DNA of 41,913 nucleotides. Source: Henriciella sp. Lineage in GTDB: Bacteria; Pseudomonadota; Alphaproteobacteria; Caulobacterales; Hyphomonadaceae. The stretch's first letter is position 1, and every line of letters starts with the position of its first letter. The position numbers were made by a program, and so were the translations under genes. The stretch covers positions 1,278-43,190 of the forward strand of contig DUBH01000002.1 in assembly GCA_012960415.1 (NCBI GenBank), written 5' to 3'. Below are positions 7,999 through 17,317 of this stretch, piece by piece. The notes beneath the pieces were generated by a model that worked only from the letters and a program-made list of their open reading frames with translations, was not told the DNA's origin and did not search any database.

Positions 7999-8412
7999 TC
8001 AGTTGCCCGCCTCAGCAGCGGCAGCTGCAGCGCGGTTCTCTTCTGGCGTGCGTATGTGAATGCGCACGCCCCCTAGAGCCGGGCTTGTAACATCAAATGT
8101 GTCGTCCGAAGCCATGCCTTCCGGATAGGTCGTGCAGGTTTCGGACGCGGCAAGGCTCGATGTGGCGCACAGACGCGCACCGTCCAGCCGGTAAGTCCCC
8201 TGGAAAGCCGTCCCGCTCACATCACCAGTGAATGTGCCATCGGCATTGTAGTCGATGACCATGGTGTGTCCCTGCGTCGACATCACGATGCCATCGCGAA
8301 CAACGAAGTAGAGCGTATCAATCGGTGGTGCCGCTTGAACGGGCACAGCCTGCGCTGCCGCCGATTGTGCGGCAAGGAAAGAAATCGCTGCGAAAGTGAG
8401 ATATAGGCGCAA
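7999..8412 (-). CDS. Small secreted protein of unknown function
   Basis: A 137-residue protein that I do not recognise. Residues 1-21 form a clear signal peptide (LYLTFAAISFLAAQSAAAQA). The body is predicted mainly beta strand (IDYNADGTFTGDVSGTAFQG, TYRLDGARLC) with two cysteines (LCATS and ETCTTY) that could form a disulfide in the periplasm. The C-terminus is Ala/Glu-rich. The start is TTG at 8410-8412, because the signal peptide begins right there; AGGA lies about nine bases upstream. The pattern of a small beta protein with a short disulfide loop fits envelope stress or inhibitor-like proteins, but no function is assigned. Confidence 0.7.
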   Translation of the reverse strand: MRLYLTFAAISFLAAQSAAAQAVPVQAAPPIDTLYFVVRDGIVMSTQGHTMVIDYNADGTFTGDVSGTAFQGTYRLDGARLCATSSLAASETCTTYPEGMASDDTFDVTSPALGGVRIHIRTPEENRAAAAAAEAGN

Positions 8413-8495
8413 TTGAGCGGTCCTGTTTGAGTAGGTGCGGAGGCTAACACGCGTTCGTGCAAAACCAACCGTGATTAATCCTGCACATCTGGACC

Positions 8496-8846
8496 TCAGG
8501 CTGCGTCCAAGGCGATTGCCCGGTCAATGATGTCGAGCAATTCATCATCGATTTCATCGAGGCTTCGCACTTTGACATGGCGCAGCGCCTTACCACTGCC
8601 CTCTATCCGGCCATAGAATCCGGACTCCAATTGTGCGCCCTGCCACAGCTGAAGATTGCAGTGCCTGGAGTGGGCGACCACTGAGACCACCCGGTCATGT
8701 CCCGTCCAGCAAGGCGCGGCGTGGGCCATGGTCGCGATCAGACGCGGCCCACGCGAGGGAATGACACGCGACAGCTCAAGCGCGATCTCTTTCACCGGCC
8801 CGGAAAGTCTGTCGAAATAGGCGCTGACCGCCATCGGTAAAGGCAT
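8496..8846 (-). CDS. DUF1801 (YdhG-like) family protein
   Basis: A 116-residue cytoplasmic protein with the DUF1801 pattern: VSAYFDRLSGPVKEIALELS at the N-terminus, a central VVAHSRHCNLQLWQGAQL, then GRIEGSGKALRHVKVRSLDE and a terminal acidic helix (DDELLDIIDRAIALD). The ATG at 8846 is chosen over two upstream ATGs (8864, 8861) because GGAGGGT lies just before it. Members are small single-domain proteins without established activity. It is monocistronic, between the secreted-protein gene and the peptidase terminator. Confidence 0.75.
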   Translation of the reverse strand: MPLPMAVSAYFDRLSGPVKEIALELSRVIPSRGPRLIATMAHAAPCWTGHDRVVSVVAHSRHCNLQLWQGAQLESGFYGRIEGSGKALRHVKVRSLDEIDDELLDIIDRAIALDAA

Positions 8847-8967
8847 TCTACCCTCCAGCATCACCCCACTTGCCCCTGAGGCAAGAAGGCATCCTAGAAG
8901 CCAGACCTGTAGCGAACAGGAAAGGGCTACGATGCAGGAAGCGCCTGTATAATCGCAGTCGGAATGG

Positions 8968-8997
8968 AAAAAAGGGCAGACCTTACGGCCTGCCCTT
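8968..8997 (-). terminator. Rho-independent terminator of the M13 peptidase gene
   Basis: Read on the minus strand, AAGGGCAGGCC, loop GTAA, GGTCTGCCCTT (one G-T pair) is followed by a run of six T (complement of 8968-8973). It lies about 30 bases after the peptidase stop and fits a factor-independent terminator. Confidence 0.85.
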
Positions 8998-9026
8998 CCC
9001 GATTATTCAGCAAGTTCTGCTGCGTG

Positions 9027-11204
9027 TTACCAGATACGAATACGCTCTTCTGGCGGCAGGTAGAGCTCATCGGTCGCTGCCACATCGAACGCTTCATACC
9101 ACTCGTCAAAATTACGGACGATGCCGTTGACGCGGTACTCTGGCGGCGAATGTGGGTCCGTGAGGAGCTGGTTGCGTTTCGCTTCGTCGCGATACTTCGC
9201 GCGCCAGACCTGCGCCCACGCCATGAAGAAGCGCTGATCGCCGGTATAGCCATCGATCACCGGCGCCTGCTCATCTTCGCTGACGACGCCGTCGCCGTTC
9301 GCGTCAAGACTGATCTGGTAGGCGCGGTAAGCCAGCGAAAGCCCGCCGAGGTCACCGATATTTTCGCCAAGCGTCAGACGGCCATTCACGCATGGATCGC
9401 CTTCGCCGAGTGGGCAGTACTGGTTGTACTGCGCAACGAGAGCGGTCGTCAGCTCATCGAATGCGCTACGGTCGCTTTCAGTCCACCAGTTGGCGAGGAC
9501 GCCGTCACCATTGTACTTCGAGCCCTGGTCATCAAAACCGTGGCCCATTTCGTGGCCGATCACACCGCCGATGGCGCCGTAATTGACGGCTGGATCCGCG
9601 CTAATGTTGAAGAATGGCGGCTGAAGGATCGCTGCCGGAAAGACGATCTCATTATAGCCTGGATTGTAGTAGGCATTGACCGTCTGCGGGGTCATGAACC
9701 ACTCATTGCGGTCAGGCTGCTCGTTCAGACGGGAGAGGTTGTCTTCCATCTGCCAGACAGCGGAATTCACTGAATTCTGGAAGGCGCTGTCGGTAATCTC
9801 AAGCGTCTCATAGCCTTCGAACTCAACCGGGTAGCCGATCTTTGGATTGAACTTGTCGAGTTTCTCACGGGCGCGCTCACGCGTTTCTTCGCCCATCCAT
9901 TCGAGGTCTTCGAGATTGGCGTGCATGGCCGTGCGCAGGTTCGCGACCAGCTCGTCCATCCGCTCCTTGTTCTCGGCCGGGAAGTGGCGGTCGACATAGA
10001 CCTCGCCAATTGCTTCACCGAGCGTACCGGAGACGGCCGAGACGGCGCGCTTCCAGCGCGGGCGCTGCTCTGGCTGACCGCTTAGGGCCGTGCCGTAGAA
10101 AGCGAAGTTCGCGTCATCGATGTCCGAAGGAAGGACCGACGAGAAGTTTGAGAGCATGTGGGCTGCGAGATAGGCTTTCCACGTATCGAGTTCAGCAGTG
10201 TTCGCGAGCTCAAACGCGACAGGCATACCGCCACCGAGCTTGTCTACGTCTTCCTGCGACAGGCCTGCGGAAGCGATTTCCTCTGCGGTCGGTGGAATTT
10301 CGGTAACGAGGAACTCTTCCTCGCCCATAACACCAAGCTGCTCGAGAGCGGTTGCGAGCGGGAAGTCCCCGGCAATCGCAATCAACTCATCACGCGTAAG
10401 CTTGTTGTAGGTGATTTCCGGGTTGCGGCTGACGGCGCGGTCCCAGTCGGCCTGGGCCAGCTGCGTTTCGAGCGCCAGCACGTCAGCTGCCTTTGCGGCG
10501 GCATCGTCATAACCGGCCTTGCCAAGCAGGAAGGTCAGCAGCTCTTCGTATTTGGCGCGGATCTCTACCGATTTCTCGTCGTCCTTGAGGTAGTACTCAC
10601 GGTCCGGCAGGCCGAGGCCGCCCATGGACATCTGGAAGATGTAGTCGTCCGGATTCTTGTCATCGACCCAGACGAAGCCGTTGATTGGCGAAGAGAAGCC
10701 AGGCGACATGAAGACGCCTGCGAGGGCCTCACGGCTGTCGATGGCTGCGATCTGGTCGAGATAAGGCTGGGCTGGCGCCATGCCTGCTGCCTCGATGGCA
10801 TCGGTCGCCATGTAGGCGTTGTAGAATGCGGCAACCTTGCCTTCAGCGGTGTCGATTGGCGGCTCTTCAGCAGCGAGGTCCTCAATGATGAAGCGGGTCT
10901 GCTGTTCTGACTTCTCGCGAAGCAGGTCGAAGGCGCCATAGCGGGTCTTGTCCGCAGGCAGCTCGAACTCATCGAACCAGTTACCGCTGACATGCATGAA
11001 GAAATTGTCGCCCGGGCGGACTTCAGAATCCATGTGGCCGGTATCGATGCCCCAGCTACCCCAATAGTCGGGCGAAGTGGTTTCAACAACGCGCTGCGAC
11101 GCACTGCTCGCTTCGCTGGATGACGGCGCATCTGCGGTTTGTTCAGTGGTCGTACAGGCGCCAAGAATCGCTGCAGCCGCAACGCCAGACATCAGATATC
11201 TCAT
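9027..11204 (-). CDS. M13 family zinc metallopeptidase lipoprotein (neprilysin/PepO-like)
   Basis: A 725-residue protein. A lipoprotein signal ends at LGA|C17, so it should be membrane-anchored in the periplasm or outer membrane. The M13_N domain spans about 60-440 (RPGDNFFMHVSGNW). The catalytic domain has NAYYNPGYNEIVFPAAILQP, zinc motif H551-E552-M-G-H555 and GENIGDLGG with the third ligand E614 and D618. The C-terminus ends in the conserved aromatic (RIRIW). Such enzymes cut short peptides. Unusual: residues 634-645 (DANGDGVVSEDE) match an EF-hand calcium loop, inserted where family members normally have a short turn before APVIDGYTGDQRFF. It lies downstream of the RND efflux operon, separated by 85 bases. 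Confidence 0.95.
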   Translation of the reverse strand: MRYLMSGVAAAAILGACTTTEQTADAPSSSEASSASQRVVETTSPDYWGSWGIDTGHMDSEVRPGDNFFMHVSGNWFDEFELPADKTRYGAFDLLREKSEQQTRFIIEDLAAEEPPIDTAEGKVAAFYNAYMATDAIEAAGMAPAQPYLDQIAAIDSREALAGVFMSPGFSSPINGFVWVDDKNPDDYIFQMSMGGLGLPDREYYLKDDEKSVEIRAKYEELLTFLLGKAGYDDAAAKAADVLALETQLAQADWDRAVSRNPEITYNKLTRDELIAIAGDFPLATALEQLGVMGEEEFLVTEIPPTAEEIASAGLSQEDVDKLGGGMPVAFELANTAELDTWKAYLAAHMLSNFSSVLPSDIDDANFAFYGTALSGQPEQRPRWKRAVSAVSGTLGEAIGEVYVDRHFPAENKERMDELVANLRTAMHANLEDLEWMGEETRERAREKLDKFNPKIGYPVEFEGYETLEITDSAFQNSVNSAVWQMEDNLSRLNEQPDRNEWFMTPQTVNAYYNPGYNEIVFPAAILQPPFFNISADPAVNYGAIGGVIGHEMGHGFDDQGSKYNGDGVLANWWTESDRSAFDELTTALVAQYNQYCPLGEGDPCVNGRLTLGENIGDLGGLSLAYRAYQISLDANGDGVVSEDEQAPVIDGYTGDQRFFMAWAQVWRAKYRDEAKRNQLLTDPHSPPEYRVNGIVRNFDEWYEAFDVAATDELYLPPEERIRIW

Positions 11205-11240
11205 TCAGGAGTTCTCCATTGGTTTTTATGCTAGATAGCC

Positions 11241-11276
11241 CGGCAGATTGCGGTAAATCCACCCCGCAATCTGCCG
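11241..11276 (-). terminator. 13-bp perfect hairpin downstream of the RND gene
   Basis: CGGCAGATTGCGG (11241-11253) and CCGCAATCTGCCG (11264-11276) are perfectly complementary, with a 10-base loop. It starts 14 bases past the RND stop on the minus strand. No T-run follows the stem in the direction of transcription, so it may be a weak terminator, an RNA 3'-end stabiliser, or an operator for the peptidase gene. Confidence 0.55.
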
Positions 11277-11289
11277 CGCCCGGGAAAAA

Positions 11290-14200
11290 TTATTCCGCAG
11301 GGTGCGGCCGAGCCCCCCGGCTCGTTCCGATCAGTTCTTCCTCATCGATATGGGCTTCGCCTTCATACGACTCGCCGATCTTGCGGTAAGGTCGGCCGCC
11401 CCACGTCCAGCGGAAGATCCGGCCTACTTCACAGCCGACAGCATAGAAGGCGGGAACCAGAAGAAGCGATACGAAGAGCGCAAACGCAACGGCCGAGCCA
11501 AGCGAGACGACCATCGGCTTCAGGAACTGCGCCTGCACCGATTTCTGCGCAATCATCGGCAGGATACCGACAAAGGTCGTCACGGAAGTCAGAAGAACCG
11601 GGCGGAAGCGGGACACGCCCGCATCGACGATGGCCTGAAGGGCGCCTGCTCCCTCCTCACGCCGCCGGTTGATATAGTCGACGAGCACAAGGTTATCGTT
11701 GATCACCACCCCGGCTGCCGCCCCGATGCCGAACATCGAGAAAAGCGCCATCGGCGTGTTGAACCCAAGATGCCCGAACACGGCGCCTGCATAGCCAAAA
11801 GGAATGGCCAGCATGAGAAGGAGCGGCTGGGAGTAGGACTGGAAGGCGATGGCAAGCAGGATGTACATCGACACGAAGGCGATGATGTACAGCGTCGTGA
11901 TATCCTGCATAAACTCCTGTTCGCTTTCGATATCGCCAACGGCACCGCGTGTGATCGTCGGGTACTTCTTGGCAAAGTCCGGCCAGAAGTTCTGCTCCAT
12001 GTCCGCAAAGATGGTGGCCCGCGTGCTGTCACCAACGAGGTCAGCGAAAACGGTCACCGAACGCATGCGTTCACGTCTCTGGATCCGGTCGATACCCGGC
12101 GCAAAGGAAATCTCTGCAACCTGCTCAAGCGGGATCTCGCGGCCGTCATTGGTCCGGATGCGCAGATCACGCAGGCTGTCGACCGACTCGCGGGTTTCCT
12201 TCGGATAGCGGACCATAACGCGCACATCGTCGCCATCGCGCGGCAGGCGCTGGGCTTCGATACCGTAATAGGCTGCGCGGACCTGGGACGTGATGTCGCC
12301 CAGCGTGATGCCTAGCGAGGTTGCGCCAGGCTTCAGGTCAATCCGGATCTCCTGCGCAGCAGAAGACAGGTTATCGCCAATATCGAAGGCCTGCTCATAG
12401 GTGGCGAGCTGGGCTTTCACATCATCGGCAGCCTGACGCAGGACATCGAGATCATCATTGTTCAGCGCATAGCGAATGGAGTTGTCTGAGTTGTTGATGG
12501 TGAATTGGAAGTTCACTTCCTCAGCATCCGGCACTTCGCCGAAATTCGCACGGATTTCGTCTGCGATTTCTTTCGTCGAGACGCCGTCCGGCCTGTCCTG
12601 CGGCGGGATCAGGCCAATCCACGACTGCACATTACCCTCTGTCGCCACGATGGAGATGTCACGGATCATGTGATCATCGCCCAGCTCCGGGTAGCGCTCA
12701 TCGAAAGTCTTGCGCGACTGTTCGACTGCGAGACGCAGCTGGTCACGCACCTGAAGCGACCGCGGTTGCGGTGAGCCATCCGGCAGGTCGATCCGGACCT
12801 GAACCAGGTCATCCTCGATCTGCGGCATGAAGCGGAATGGCACGACGTTCGACTGGACGAGCATGATCGCGATGACGAACAGGGCCGTGAAGATCGCGAC
12901 GGTGACATAGCGGAACTTCACCGCATATTCGAGCAGCGGCTTATAGACCCGGTTGGCGAAGGTGATGAGGCTGTCTGCGATACGCTGCTGGAGACGCATC
13001 AGACCGCCCATCGGCCCGTCAAACTTCTGCGGCTTCATGTGTCCGAGGTGCGACGGGAGGATGAACATCGACTCGATCAGGGAGAAGGCCAGAGCCGCAA
13101 CAACCACATAGGTGATCTGCGCCGTAAACTGGCGCTCCGGCCCAGGAATGAAGGCCCATGGCGCAAACATGATCATCGTCGTGAGAACGCCGAAGATCAC
13201 CGGCTTCAGAACGAGCTGCGTACCGACAGTTGCAGCGCCCAGCCCTTCTCGCCGTCCGCTCTCGACCTCCTTGTGGATATTCTCACCCACGACGATGGCG
13301 TCATCGACGACAACACCGATCACGAGGAGAACTGCAAAGAGAGAGAGGAAGTTCAGCGACACACCAAAGAGCGGCAGGATCATGATGCCGCCCGCAAATG
13401 CGGTACCGATGCCGATTGTCACCCAGAAAGCGACAATCGGGCGAAGGAACAGGATCAGGATGATCATGACCAGGGCCATGCCTTGCACGGCGGCAGAACT
13501 GATCGTGTCCATACGGCCTCGATATACCTCGGACATGTCAAAGAGGAGGTCAATGCGAAGACCCTCAGGCAAGGCGTCCGGGCCTCGGCCGCTATTGGCG
13601 CGTTCGATAAAGCTCTTCACATTCTCGGAATAGAGGACGATATCCATCTTCTCCGGGTTGCCCACCATGATGAAGGCGGTCGGCTCGCCATTATAGGTCG
13701 CGTCGAGTTCGCCATCGACAAAGCCGTCGACAACATTCGCGACATCGCGGATGCGGATCGTGCCGAACTCTGCGCTCTGGCGAACGACGATGTTCTCAAA
13801 GTCCTCACGCGTATCGGCTAGCTGGCGTGCCTGAATTGCAACAGTGCCCGTTTCGGTGCGGACTGTGCCGCCCGATGAGTTGAGGGATGAGCTACGGACC
13901 GCATTGGCAACCTCCGAGAAGGTCATGTTGTAACGGCGAAGTGCTTCTTCGGAGACCTCGATCGACACTTCCTCGCCGAGTGTCGCCTGTACGCTGGCGA
14001 GTTCACCACCTTCAAGAAGTGCGATGCGGTCGCGCGTTTCGTCGGCGTAGTAATCCAATGTCGCCGGGTCGACATTGCCGTGAAGGGCGAGGCCCATATA
14101 AGGCTGGTCGTTGCGCCAGCGAGTGACCTGCGCCGGAAAAGAAGACTGTGGTAAGTTAGAGATCGTATCGACGCGGCGCTTCACCTCGTCGACGAACTCA

Positions 14201-14508
14201 TCGACATCGATGTCGAGCTCACTCTGAAGATTTACGTAGCCGACGCCTTCACGGGCAACACCGGTCAGGCGCTTGAGACCGTCAATATCCGCCACGACCT
14301 CTTCGAGGCGGACGACAATCTGATCCTCGACATCCTGCGGAGAAGCCCCCGGCCAGGCGATCGACACGCTGGCGCCGTTAAAGTCAGCCGAAGGAAAAGC
14401 CTCTTTCTCGAGACTGAGGAAGCCAAACGTCCCGCCAATAAAGGCGACGACCATGAGAAGGTTGGCAGCAATACCATTCTTGGCCCACCAGGCGACAAGA
14501 CCGCTCAT
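11290..14508 (-). CDS. RND-family efflux transporter permease (AcrB/MexB-like)
   Basis: A 1072-residue inner-membrane pump with the RND plan: TM1 near the N-terminus (AANLLMVVAFIGGTFGF), a large periplasmic porter/docking domain (WPGASPQDVEDQIVVRLEE), six TM helices, a second periplasmic loop and five more. TM4 holds the proton-relay aspartates in GVVVDDAIVVGEN (about residue 400). It exports drugs, solvents or other amphiphiles by proton antiport together with the adaptor and outer-membrane factor encoded upstream. Its ATG overlaps the adaptor stop (ATGA), with AAGGAG eight bases before. Substrates cannot be predicted. No TetR or MarR regulator is adjacent. Confidence 0.95.
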   Translation of the reverse strand: MSGLVAWWAKNGIAANLLMVVAFIGGTFGFLSLEKEAFPSADFNGASVSIAWPGASPQDVEDQIVVRLEEVVADIDGLKRLTGVAREGVGYVNLQSELDIDVDEFVDEVKRRVDTISNLPQSSFPAQVTRWRNDQPYMGLALHGNVDPATLDYYADETRDRIALLEGGELASVQATLGEEVSIEVSEEALRRYNMTFSEVANAVRSSSLNSSGGTVRTETGTVAIQARQLADTREDFENIVVRQSAEFGTIRIRDVANVVDGFVDGELDATYNGEPTAFIMVGNPEKMDIVLYSENVKSFIERANSGRGPDALPEGLRIDLLFDMSEVYRGRMDTISSAAVQGMALVMIILILFLRPIVAFWVTIGIGTAFAGGIMILPLFGVSLNFLSLFAVLLVIGVVVDDAIVVGENIHKEVESGRREGLGAATVGTQLVLKPVIFGVLTTMIMFAPWAFIPGPERQFTAQITYVVVAALAFSLIESMFILPSHLGHMKPQKFDGPMGGLMRLQQRIADSLITFANRVYKPLLEYAVKFRYVTVAIFTALFVIAIMLVQSNVVPFRFMPQIEDDLVQVRIDLPDGSPQPRSLQVRDQLRLAVEQSRKTFDERYPELGDDHMIRDISIVATEGNVQSWIGLIPPQDRPDGVSTKEIADEIRANFGEVPDAEEVNFQFTINNSDNSIRYALNNDDLDVLRQAADDVKAQLATYEQAFDIGDNLSSAAQEIRIDLKPGATSLGITLGDITSQVRAAYYGIEAQRLPRDGDDVRVMVRYPKETRESVDSLRDLRIRTNDGREIPLEQVAEISFAPGIDRIQRRERMRSVTVFADLVGDSTRATIFADMEQNFWPDFAKKYPTITRGAVGDIESEQEFMQDITTLYIIAFVSMYILLAIAFQSYSQPLLLMLAIPFGYAGAVFGHLGFNTPMALFSMFGIGAAAGVVINDNLVLVDYINRRREEGAGALQAIVDAGVSRFRPVLLTSVTTFVGILPMIAQKSVQAQFLKPMVVSLGSAVAFALFVSLLLVPAFYAVGCEVGRIFRWTWGGRPYRKIGESYEGEAHIDEEELIGTSRGARPHPAE

Positions 14509-15782
14509 TGGTTAGCTCCTTCGGTATCACCGGCAACCTGAGCAGCGGCCGTGTCTTCTTCTTCAGCTTCTTCGGAAGTCATCGTGCGCGGCGTGCGCGG
14601 AACGAGTTCACCGTCTGGCATGCGCTCGACGACCTGAATGCTCATCCCGTCAAAGGCGGCCTGGATCGGGGAAACCACAGCCAGCTCACCATCTTCGACA
14701 CCGCTCGCGACGTATGCCCCGTCGTCAGTGCTATAGACCACATTCACGGTACGGATATGAAGCTTGCCTTCAGGACCGTCGCCGATGAAGACCTGATCAA
14801 CGCCGCGAAGGGCTGAACGCGGGACCCGCACGACGTTCTCCATACGGCGACCATCAATCTCTGCATCGACGAAGAGGCCCGGGGCCATGGGCACGCCATC
14901 ATCGGAACCGATGCCGTATGGGTCTTCAAGCTCGGCAATGACGTTGATGAGACGGGTCTGCGGGTTCAGCGCCGCGGATGTGCGCTTTACACGGCCAACC
15001 CATTCGCGAGGCTCACCCGCCACATTGGTCGTAAAGACGACACGCGGGCCGGGATTGTCAGCGGTTTCTGCAAAAGCGAGCGGAAGACCTGTGCGGCCAA
15101 GCTCTTCATCCGAAAGCGGCAGCGAGACTTCGACCACATCCGTTGCGAAGATAGTGCCAAGCGTCTGGCCCGGGCTCACGAACTGGCCAAGGTCAGCGCT
15201 GCGTTCACGCACACGGCCCGAGAAAGGCGCCGTCACGGCCGTGCGGTTGAGGCCAAGCTGGGCGTCAGCGAGCAGGGCTTTCGCGGAATCGAGGTTAGCC
15301 TGAGCCTCGGCTAGCTGCGGCTCGCGGCGCGCAAGCGGGCTGGCATCTTCGATACCAAGGTCTGCAAGGTCCTGCTCTGCAAGATCGGCCTCGGCGCGCT
15401 CACGTGCCAGCGCCTGCTGAGCTGAAGCTACACCAGACCGGGCGCGCGTCACTGCCAGCTCATAGTCAGCCGCTTCGAGACGGACGAGAACCTGTCCCTG
15501 GCGGATGAAGCCACCATCGACAAAGTCTGGAGACACGTAAGAAATGCGGCCGGCAATCTGAGGTGCGACGACGATCTGCCGCTTGGGACGCACTTCACCC
15601 TGGGCACGAACCTTGAGGTCCAGATCTGTCTCCTCAGCAGCTTCAGCGAAGACAGAAAGGCCACGCGGCTGTTCTTCAGCACGCTCTACAGGCGGCTTGA
15701 GGAAGTTGGTGACCAATGCGCCGCCGCCGATCAGCAAGACGAGCACCAGGACTGGCAGCAGGATTGTGATGATACGCTTCAT
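14505..15782 (-). CDS. RND efflux periplasmic adaptor (membrane fusion protein, HlyD/AcrA family)
   Basis: A 425-residue adaptor. An N-terminal membrane anchor or signal (IITILLPVLVLVLLIGGGAL) is followed by a lipoyl/barrel-sandwich half (VRAQGEVRPKRQIVVAPQIA), a coiled-coil hairpin (about 100-180, rich in Ala/Glu/Leu with ARSGVASAQQALARERAEAD), the second lipoyl half (TAVTAPFSGRVRERSADLGQ) and C-terminal beta-barrel and membrane-proximal domains. The ATG at 15782 is preferred to an upstream candidate at 15854, which would add a 24-residue basic, non-signal extension overlapping the outer-membrane gene. It bridges the RND pump and the NodT-type channel. The C-terminal tail is acidic (TSEEAEEEDTAAAQ). 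Confidence 0.93.
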   Translation of the reverse strand: MKRIITILLPVLVLVLLIGGGALVTNFLKPPVERAEEQPRGLSVFAEAAEETDLDLKVRAQGEVRPKRQIVVAPQIAGRISYVSPDFVDGGFIRQGQVLVRLEAADYELAVTRARSGVASAQQALARERAEADLAEQDLADLGIEDASPLARREPQLAEAQANLDSAKALLADAQLGLNRTAVTAPFSGRVRERSADLGQFVSPGQTLGTIFATDVVEVSLPLSDEELGRTGLPLAFAETADNPGPRVVFTTNVAGEPREWVGRVKRTSAALNPQTRLINVIAELEDPYGIGSDDGVPMAPGLFVDAEIDGRRMENVVRVPRSALRGVDQVFIGDGPEGKLHIRTVNVVYSTDDGAYVASGVEDGELAVVSPIQAAFDGMSIQVVERMPDGELVPRTPRTMTSEEAEEEDTAAAQVAGDTEGANQ

Positions 15783-15807
15783 GGGAGGTCTCTGTTCTCG
15801 ACTTCTT

Positions 15808-17232
15808 CTATATATCAGAATCCGGGGCCGCTGGCCCCTCTGTGACCGCACCACCTATGGCAAGGTGGAAGGAAATGCGGTTGGAAACGCGAGCTGACCG
15901 GGCTGCGATCAGGTTACTCTCTGCGTTCAGTTTACGTGTCTGCGCGTCAATCAGATTAAAGATCGACACCAGGCCGTTGGAGTACTGGCGGGTGGCAAGG
16001 TCCTCGGCTTCAACAGCCTCGTCGAGCGCACGGCGCTGGGCATCGACCTGCATCGCAAGAAACTCATCAGCAGCGAGGGCGTCTTCAACTTCGCGCCAAG
16101 CCGTCAGCACATCGCCTGCGTAATTGGCCAAGGCACTTTCAGCGAAAGCGATGGCCGCGTCACGATCAGCACGCAAGGCGCCGCCGTTGAACACTGGCTG
16201 GGACAGGCTCGCGATGGCATTCGCAGCAATCCGGACAGGGTCGAAGAGATCGGCCAGGTCGGTCTGGTTCGTCCCCAGCGAGCCGCTAAGGTTCAGCGTC
16301 GGCAGAAGCGCGAGGCGGGCCTGTTCAGCCCGAAGCCCTGCCGCCGTGACGCGCGCTTCGGAAGCGGCGATGTCAGGCCGGCGCGACAGGAGCAGCATCG
16401 GCGTGCCCGCTGCCTCGATAGGCGAAAGCTCTGGCAGGGTCGCAGGGGCTTCAATCTCATTTGCAGGGTAGCGCCCGAGCAGGATTTCCAGTCGGCGCGT
16501 CGCATTTCCGAGCGCCTGCCGGCGCGCAGCGATAGCCGCTTCGGCAGTCGCGCGCGCACTGCGGGCCAGACGCACGTCCAGCGCGCTCGACAGGCCGCGC
16601 GAAAAGCGTCGCTCTGTCAGCGTGACGATGCGGTCGCGGGCCTCAAGCGTTGCGATGGCAAGACGCTCCTGTGCAACCGCCTCGTTAAGGTCAGTCCAGG
16701 CAATCGCCGTCTGGGCGGCCAGTGCGAGGCGAAGCGAAGCAAGATCGGCTTCGCTTGCGACAAGGTCAGCATCGGCAGCATCAATCGCGGCCTGAACGCG
16801 GCCCCAGAGATCAGCGGTCCAGCTTGCATCGACACCGAGACCGTAGGTTGGGTCTGTAAAACGCTCATCGAGGGCTGCGCTATAGGTCGAGGTCACTCCG
16901 GCAGAGCCTGAAACGGAAACGTTCGGAAGCGAACGGCCATAGACCGAGCGCGCCTGCGCGCGGCTCGCACGAACGATTGCAAGCTGTGATTGGAGATCAG
17001 GGTTAGCTGCGAGGGCTTCGGTAACCAGCGCCTCCATGACGGGATCGCCGAACTGAGAGATCCAGTCGCCCGTCGGAAGCTCTCCGGCCACACCACTCTT
17101 TGCCCACATTTTCGGCGCCTCGGGCGCAACAGGAAAGATAGCAACCGGCTCCCCAGCCAGGCTTTGCGTGTCCGGCAGGCTGCTGCAACCAGCAAGCGCC
17201 ACAACAGCGATAATCAGGCCTTCGAACTTCAT
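15808..17232 (-). CDS. Efflux outer-membrane lipoprotein, NodT/TolC family
   Basis: A 474-residue outer-membrane factor. The lipoprotein signal ends LAG|C16. Two internally repeated OEP halves follow (about 60-250 and 260-460), each with long helices; examples are LQSQLAIVRASRAQARSVYG and ATAEAAIAARRQALGNATRR. The conserved LLLSRRPDIAASEARVTAA segment marks the start of the second half. It forms the trimeric exit duct of the tripartite pump and is the first gene of the operon, so its upstream region (17233-17413) should carry the operon promoter. The adaptor gene starts 25 bases after its stop. Confidence 0.94.
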   Translation of the reverse strand: MKFEGLIIAVVALAGCSSLPDTQSLAGEPVAIFPVAPEAPKMWAKSGVAGELPTGDWISQFGDPVMEALVTEALAANPDLQSQLAIVRASRAQARSVYGRSLPNVSVSGSAGVTSTYSAALDERFTDPTYGLGVDASWTADLWGRVQAAIDAADADLVASEADLASLRLALAAQTAIAWTDLNEAVAQERLAIATLEARDRIVTLTERRFSRGLSSALDVRLARSARATAEAAIAARRQALGNATRRLEILLGRYPANEIEAPATLPELSPIEAAGTPMLLLSRRPDIAASEARVTAAGLRAEQARLALLPTLNLSGSLGTNQTDLADLFDPVRIAANAIASLSQPVFNGGALRADRDAAIAFAESALANYAGDVLTAWREVEDALAADEFLAMQVDAQRRALDEAVEAEDLATRQYSNGLVSIFNLIDAQTRKLNAESNLIAARSARVSNRISFHLAIGGAVTEGPAAPDSDI

Positions 17233-17317
17233 TCCACCCTCTCTTGCTGTGACCGCAGCTCTAAGCAGCGACTACTCGACTGTCAACAAATAATTATCGA
17301 AAATCAATAACCCAAAA

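Noticed and set aside
8964-9773. A 269-codon plus-strand open frame opposite the M13 peptidase
   Set aside because: It begins at the terminator, has no ribosome-binding site, and covers the HExxH-encoding part of a well-supported gene.
11302-12315. A 337-codon plus-strand open frame opposite the RND permease
   Set aside because: Charged, low-complexity translation (many His/Arg/Asp/Glu) and no domain; the opposite strand is a full-length RND pump.
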